In this document: piece by piece, positions 59,255 through 64,000 of the stretch
Position numbering within the stretch: position 1 is the first letter of the stretch
Layout of the letters: every line of letters starts with the position of its first letter
Assembly: GCF_027409185.1 (NCBI RefSeq)
Contig: NC_084474.1
Span: 3,961,382-4,025,381 of the forward strand
Direction: 5' to 3'
Source: Cynocephalus volans
Taxonomy: Eukaryota > Chordata > Mammalia > Dermoptera > Cynocephalidae
Length of the DNA stretch: 64,000 nucleotides
Notes under the pieces: model-generated
Database searches by the model: none
Told to the model about the DNA's origin: nothing
Seen by the model: the letters and a program-made list of their open reading frames with translations, nothing else
Translations under genes and position numbers: made by a program

Positions 59255-59929
59255 TATATACAATGGAATACAAATACTATTTAACCTTAAAAAAGAAGGA
59301 ACTTGTCAGTTGTAAAAACATGGATGGAAGCGGAGAACATGATAAGTGAAATGAGCCAGGAACAGAAAGACAAATAGCGCATGTTCTCACATGTACAGGA
59401 TGTGGAATCTAAAACAATCAAACTCATAGAATAGATTGGTGGTTGCAGAGGCTGGGTGCTGCGGGGAGGGGGAGATGGTGGCCGGAGGGTACAGAGTCTC
59501 AGTCAGACAGGAGGAATGTTTTTTTCGAGATCTATTGCACAGCATGGTGAATATAGTTAATAGTGTATTGTACATTTCAACATTGCTAAGAGAGCAAATT
59601 TCAAATGTTCTTGCCACAAAAAAGAATAAACATTTGAGGTGATGAATACATTAATTAGCATGATTTAATTATTGCACATTATATTCGTAAATTATAACAT
59701 CACTTTGTACCCCCCAAAATACTATTGTAAATAATCAATTTACAATAAAATTTTTTAATTTAATAAAACAAAAAATTATGTACACAAAAGTATCTTGAAA
59801 AGTTATAGACAGCCATAGTGAGCACAGTACTATTGTTAAAAAATGGGGATTTGGTTATTGTCTTTCATATACTGTACATCTTTATTCACACTCTATGAAT
59901 TCTAAATTTTAGGTGACATGGGCTGGCCA

Positions 59930-60044
59930 GTTACCGCAGTTGGTTAGAATGCGGTGTAATGACACTAATGTCAAGGGTTCGGATCCCTGTACTAGGGGAT
60001 CTTTTTTTGCCAGCCACCAAAAAAAGAAAAAAGTCACAGGCTTT
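59930..60044 (+). mobile_element. tRNA-Ile-like SINE, monomer
   Basis: gggctggccagttaccgcag, gtcaagggttcggatccctg, gccagccacc and an A-rich tail. The 17-bp taaattttaggtgacat at 59913-59929 and again at about 60045-60061 is the target duplication. Confidence 0.9.
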
Positions 60045-60281
60045 TAAATTTTAGGTGACATAGACAGTGATGCTTACTGATGAAAGCTGCCTTTATTTTA
60101 GTGCTCATTCTTCCATATTAAAGGATGTCATGCTACTGATGAGATGTATTGTGTGGATCAATTGTGAGGTGCATTGTTGTTAGTATACATTGTCATTAAT
60201 GAATAGTCCTCTTACTCTTCACCACAGCCTCCTGTCGGTCCCTCTGTGCTCATAGCACAAACAGCATTGCGTCCCCTTCTT

Positions 60282-60376
60282 TTTCTCCTTGGCAGCTGGC
60301 TGGTGCAGGGATGAACCCTGGACCTTGGTGAGGTCAGCGCCACGCTGTAGCCCGCTGAGCTGGCCGTCCAGCCCTG
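60282..60376 (-). mobile_element. tRNA-Ile-like SINE, monomer, diverged
   Basis: Reverse copy: ttggcagctggctggtgcag, gaccttggtgaggtcagcgc, ggccgtccagccct. Confidence 0.7.
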
Positions 60377-60619
60377 CCCTTCCTCTCTTCACAGCCAGTC
60401 TCCTTCTCCTAGACTGTTAGCATCGGGAAGGTGGGGACCTGTCCTATGTTTATATTCCCAGCTCTATGCACAGAGCCAGGCAAACGGCAGACCTCAAATG
60501 TTCACTGCATAGATTTTCATCATAACTCATGTAAGCCTAATATTCATTTTAAGCAGTTCACAGCCCATGCTTAATTCAAATGGGCCCTCTCTCCTTCCCC
60601 TTGGTGGTGTTTTTTATGG

Positions 60620-60840
60620 TGGTTAAGAGTGGGAGCTCCAGAGTCTGTCTGCCTGGGTTAAGCTGTGTGACCTAGGGCAAGTTACTTAACTTCTCTGTGT
60701 CCCAGTATCCGTGGCTATAAAGTGGCCATAATAATGGTGCCTATTTCATATGGATTTTTGAAAATTAAATAAGCTGAGTAAAGTACCTTGAACAGTGCAC
60801 AGCATGTAGTGAATGTCTAATAAACATGAGCAGAGACTGA
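60620..60840 (+). repeat. MIR element, well preserved
   Basis: gggcaagttacttaacttct, then 'ctctgtgtcccagtatcc' and 'gtgcacagcatgtagtgaat'. Classic MIR order. Confidence 0.75.
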
Positions 60841-60919
60841 TGGCAGGAGTGGCAGTGGATGTGGCCATGTCAGCAGTGGGGTGGCCAGGACAGAGCATGG
60901 CTCTGAAGTGCAGCAGAAT

Positions 60920-61060
60920 CACTGCTGACTATCCACGGACTCGGGGTGTGTCTGTTAATTCCTCTGCCTCAGCTTCTTCATCTGGAAAATAGGGTATAAC
61001 CACACAGAGCTGTTGAAGACAAAGGAGTGAATGTGGTAGAGCTCTTAGCAGGAGCCCCTT
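60920..61060 (+). repeat. MIR remnant
   Basis: tgcctcagcttcttcatctg then 'gaaaatagggtataacc'. Partial. Confidence 0.5.
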
Positions 61061-61912
61061 TCTAAGAAGGTGCTGGAGTCTTCCCTGCACCCTGGACTCC
61101 TGCACTGAAGGGAACAAACCAACACCTCTTTGACATCCTTGTCTGATGCCAGGTGGGTCCTATCAGCTCCAGACCCTGGGGGCAGGTGACCACAGGGAGT
61201 CGCTTAGTTCCCATGACCTCGGTCTCCCACCACAGGTTTGAGTTAAATTCCTCCATAAACTCCCAACCCAGGCTCAGAACCAAGCCGAAACGGTGTGATC
61301 CAACAGTAGACAGAAGGGCCTTCATTCATTTGGCACCATTTTGTTAATCTGAGCATCTTCAGCAAGTAAATCATTCTAAGCAAGATAATTTTCCAGTGAA
61401 CGTCTTTCTAAAGTACTGTACTGTTCTGGTCACCTTAAGCAGAAGATGAAGGACAGAGCTTAATCTTTCTGGTAGTTGTGGGTCCTCGTTGTAAGAGTGC
61501 TCTGATGTAGCTGGGTTCTGTCCCATCACTAGTGCCCACAGAGGGCTGCACTTCAGAAGTTCCTCCTCCCTTGCCAGCCGCTGCTGGTGGCCTCCACCCT
61601 GCGTCTTCGCTGATGGGCCTTTTGGGGTCCTGCACCCGAAGTGTCTCCGGCCTTGCAGGGAGAGTGCTGCATGGCCCTGTGGCGGCTGCTTTCTTATTCT
61701 GCTCACAATCAGGCTCCAACTATGTGTTACAGGGTCACTATGGTATAAACCTGCCTACACCCATCTAAATCCATCTGACAATTTTTTACTGAGCCCCTGA
61801 CTGGGCCAGGCTGTGTGCTCTGAGAAGGGGGTGCCATCCACAAACTGTCACATAGCCATGCCCACCGGGTCTGCTCCTCTCACTGCAATGTGCATACATG
61901 CCACTGAGGGTC

Positions 61913-61988
61913 TTTTTTTTTTTTTTGCAGCTGGCTGGTGTGGGGATCTCTGCACCATGTTGTAACCAAGTGGGTAACCAGCCAGCCC
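61913..61988 (-). mobile_element. tRNA-Ile-like SINE, monomer
   Basis: T-run, gcagctggctggtgtgggga, and ggtaaccagccagcccc. Internally shortened. Confidence 0.7.
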
Positions 61989-62021
61989 CTGACCAGGGAT
62001 CCTCTTAAAAATGCAGATTCT

Positions 62022-62190
62022 GAGGGCCAGCCCGTGGCTCACTTGGGAGAGTGTGGTGTTGATAACACCAAGGCCACAGGTTCAGATCCCTATATAAGGA
62101 CGGCCGGTTCGCTCACCTGGAGAGCGTGGTGCTGACAACACCAAGTCAAGGGTTAAGATCTCCTTACCGGTCATCTTTAAAAAAAAAAAT
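62022..62190 (+). mobile_element. tRNA-Ile-like SINE, dimer
   Basis: agggccagcccgtggctcac, linker 'tatataaggacggccgg', second unit ending ccttaccggtcatcttt and an A-run. 'gcagattctg' flanks both sides. Confidence 0.88.
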
Positions 62191-62199
62191 TGCAGATTC

Positions 62200-62287
62200 T
62201 GGCTGGCGGTTACAGCATGGTGATGATAACACCAAGGTCAAGGGTTCAGAACCCCCTACCAGCCAGCTGCCAAAAAAATAAAAATAA
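62200..62287 (+). mobile_element. tRNA-Ile-like SINE, monomer, directly after the dimer
   Basis: ggctggcggttacagcatgg, aaggtcaagggttcagaacc, cagccagctgcc and an AAATA tail. Also flanked by 'gcagattctg', the middle copy being shared with the dimer. Confidence 0.85.
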
Positions 62288-62719
62288 AACGCAGATTCTG
62301 ATTCAGGAATTCTGAGATTCTGCAATAACAAGTTCCCAGGTGCGGCTGCTGCTGTGCATGGAGAATTTCTCTGCGTAGAAAGATTTAGAACAGGACATAC
62401 AGACCCAAATGCCTTCAGGGGCCAAGCAGGTGATAAAACTGGTGGAGCCCAGGTGTGGACTTGGAAGTGGTGAGAACTCACCCATGGAACTGGGCTTGCC
62501 TGCCTAAAGGAAGCTACAGTTCCTGGGAAAGCACTGTCTGCCCCAAAGAAACACATCTGCTCACTGAATCCAGCCCTGGCCACCCCTCTGAGATTCCTGA
62601 TTGAGAGCCCAGAATCCAGAATTTTGCAGGTGAACTGGTCACTCAGCTAGCAGTTGATCTGCAGGGCTCAAGCACTCACAGGAGTAACGTTAAGTTAAAA
62701 AGGGGCAGTTGGTTGGGAC

Positions 62720-63117
62720 TGAGCTCCTGTGCTAGGCACAACAGACCAAACCCAGATGGAGTCACTCATGCTGAGGTTCCAGGCGGCCAAGCTGCTGAGA
62801 TCTTTCTCTGACCTTCTGAGAAATCAGGAGAAAGAGAGATAGCCAAATCCCCAAACAGGCCAGCTTTAGCCGGCATGGTAAGGAAGTTCCCTCTGCTGTA
62901 ACCTTTGCAAGGAAAGGAACTTTGAAATGACCAGTCCGCTCTTTGTTCTGTTTCTACTTCCTCAGCCTTTTGCTTTCTAGAAAACGGATCTCCTCTGCTC
63001 AGCTCAGCAGAACACTCGTTCTATCTTGTGGAATGAGGTGTTGCCCTATTCCAGAATCCCAGATAAAAGCCAGTTAGGATCTATAAGTAAATTTGTTGTA
63101 ATTTTGTCTTTTGACAG
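62720..63117 (+). mobile_element. Solo LTR, sense (second of two similar copies)
   Basis: tgagctcctgtgctaggcac at left, 'tttgaaatgaccagtccgc', 'cccagataaaagccag', and the ending 'gtaattttgtcttttgac'. Same family and direction as 56180-56595. Confidence 0.65.
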
Positions 63118-63404
63118 TTCGCAGCTGCAACTTTGGATCTGTGTGTCCCCTTGCTGAGAACTGGCTCTGCCACTTACCAGCGGTGTGAATTTGAAGGGGA
63201 TGGAGAGAGTGTGCCGGCACTCATGCCTCAGTGCCCACACCGTTCTGTGCTTTGTGCGTGATGTCACTTCACCTTCTCTTCAGTCTAGCAGATTTGGCTC
63301 ATCAGCCTCATTGGCAGGAAAGGACACGACTTGAAAAGGTTAACCTGCTCAGGCACAGTGACCAGCTACTTCCTGGTGAAGTGGGCTCTCGGACTCGGGA
63401 CTGT

Positions 63405-63760
63405 TGGCCCATTTGTGTTGCTGTAACAAAATGTCACAAACTGGGTAATTTAAAAATAGTAGAGATTTATTTCTCACAGTTCTGGAGGCTGGGAAGTCCA
63501 AGATCAAGGCACTGGCAGGTTTGCTGTCTGGTGAGGGCCTGGTCTCTGCTTCTGGGACTGTGCCTTGAATGCTGTATCTTCACATGGCAGAAGGGACAGA
63601 AGGACAAAAAAGGGCCAAACTTGGTCCCTCTAGCCCTTTTATAAGGGTGCTAATTCCTGCTAGGAGGGTGGGGCCCTCATGGCCTAATAACCTCTCAAGG
63701 GCTCCACCTCTTAATGCCTCTTAATGGGAGTTAAGTTTCTACATATGAATTGTGGAGAGG
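63405..63760 (-). mobile_element. Antisense MaLR LTR (MLT1-like)
   Basis: ttggcccatttgtgttgctg, 'gatttatttctcacagttc', 'gtccaagatcaaggcac'. Reverse of a MaLR LTR, similar to 27773-28135. Confidence 0.8.
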
Positions 63761-63829
63761 ACACAAGCATGCAAACCACAGTGTCCTCAAGGCCCTCTTT
63801 GAATAACACAGAGCTACTGTTTGCTGTCT

Positions 63830-63965
63830 GCATAGGCCAAGCACACTCATTAGTTCTAGTCCTACGGAAACCCTGCAATCATTCTTATTTTACAGATGAG
63901 CAAACTGAGGCACAGAGGTTAAATAGCTCACCCCAGGACACCGAGGGTGGTGGGGCTAGGAGTTG
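63830..63965 (-). repeat. MIR remnant
   Basis: ttattttacagatgagcaaa then 'ctgaggcacagaggttaaa', reverse MIR core, reaching almost to the window end. Confidence 0.65.
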
Positions 63966-64000
63966 AGCCCACTTCGCCCCCTTCTTCTCCCCCAGTCCCC

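Larger units (their letters stand above)
57229..59760 (+). mobile_element. L1 3' half (ORF2 C-terminal part plus 3' UTR), broken by three insertions
   Basis: Translation shows ORF2 remnants such as [20 protein letters not shown] and later [14 protein letters not shown], with stops and frame breaks. The 3' UTR ends near 59760 in an A/T-rich tail. Inserted within it: an antisense LTR (57657-57958), an antisense MaLR LTR (58594-59005) and a palindromic MITE (59170-59254). A dead copy. Confidence 0.9.
61990..62355 (-). repeat. MER5A-like transposon hosting two SINEs
   Basis: Left part 'cctcttaaaaatgcagattc' and right part 'gcagattctgattcaggaat', 'aacaagttcccaggtg' are MER5A text, separated by the two SINEs. 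Confidence 0.6.

Noticed and set aside
1..64000. CRISPR arrays, bacterial operons, ribosome-binding sites, insertion sequences
   Set aside because: The sequence is mammalian, with introns, LINEs, SINEs and MaLR LTRs; the only regular arrays are the minisatellite and the VNTR.

Overview
The window is nuclear DNA of a placental mammal carrying one protein-coding gene, GPAT4 (AGPAT6), on the plus strand. GPAT4 is the endoplasmic-reticulum glycerol-3-phosphate acyltransferase 4, which makes lysophosphatidic acid in the first committed step of glycerolipid and triacylglycerol synthesis. I joined twelve coding exons between 24562 and 47148. They give an intact 456-codon frame with consensus splice sites, the length of the human protein, and all acyltransferase motifs.

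The species call is an inference. The youngest-looking repeats are tRNA-Ile-like SINEs: single units ending in a 'gccagccacc' plus A-rich tail, and dimers that begin 'ggccggcc' and end 'ccttaccggtcatctttt'. These resemble the CYN SINEs of colugos (Dermoptera). MST-like MaLR LTRs and the absence of any Alu also fit an early-branching euarchontan. Colugo is favoured; a horseshoe-bat-like lineage cannot be excluded without a search.

Layout. 1-7.6 kb is upstream intergenic DNA with L1 5'-end copies, an L1 3' end and a MaLR LTR. 7.63-8.89 kb is a G-rich GAT/GGGG minisatellite. 9.03-9.87 kb is the CpG-island promoter with non-coding exon 1 and a strong CTCF-like site. 9.4-24.5 kb is intron 1, a probable second non-coding exon with a small upstream ORF, and intron 2. 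24.5-47.1 kb holds the coding exons, including a 12.4-kb intron 3. 47.15 to about 48.03 kb is the 3' UTR. 48-64 kb is downstream intergenic DNA. Its 50.6-55.2 kb part has little recognisable repeat and contains AT-rich patches dense in homeodomain-type sites; in human, the next genes on this side are NKX6-3 and ANK1. The last 8 kb is a repeat-rich stack: an L1 pierced by two LTRs and a MITE, SINEs and solo LTRs.

The most unusual item is a 1.65-kb element at 32949-34597 flanked by a perfect 15-bp target duplication. It joins an L1-type 5' end to a VNTR of about 104-bp units and a separate A-tailed 3' end, with no ORF. Its plan resembles the composite SVA/LAVA elements of apes, but its parts differ. 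Related pieces lie at 1.05-2.3 kb and 3.06-4.76 kb.
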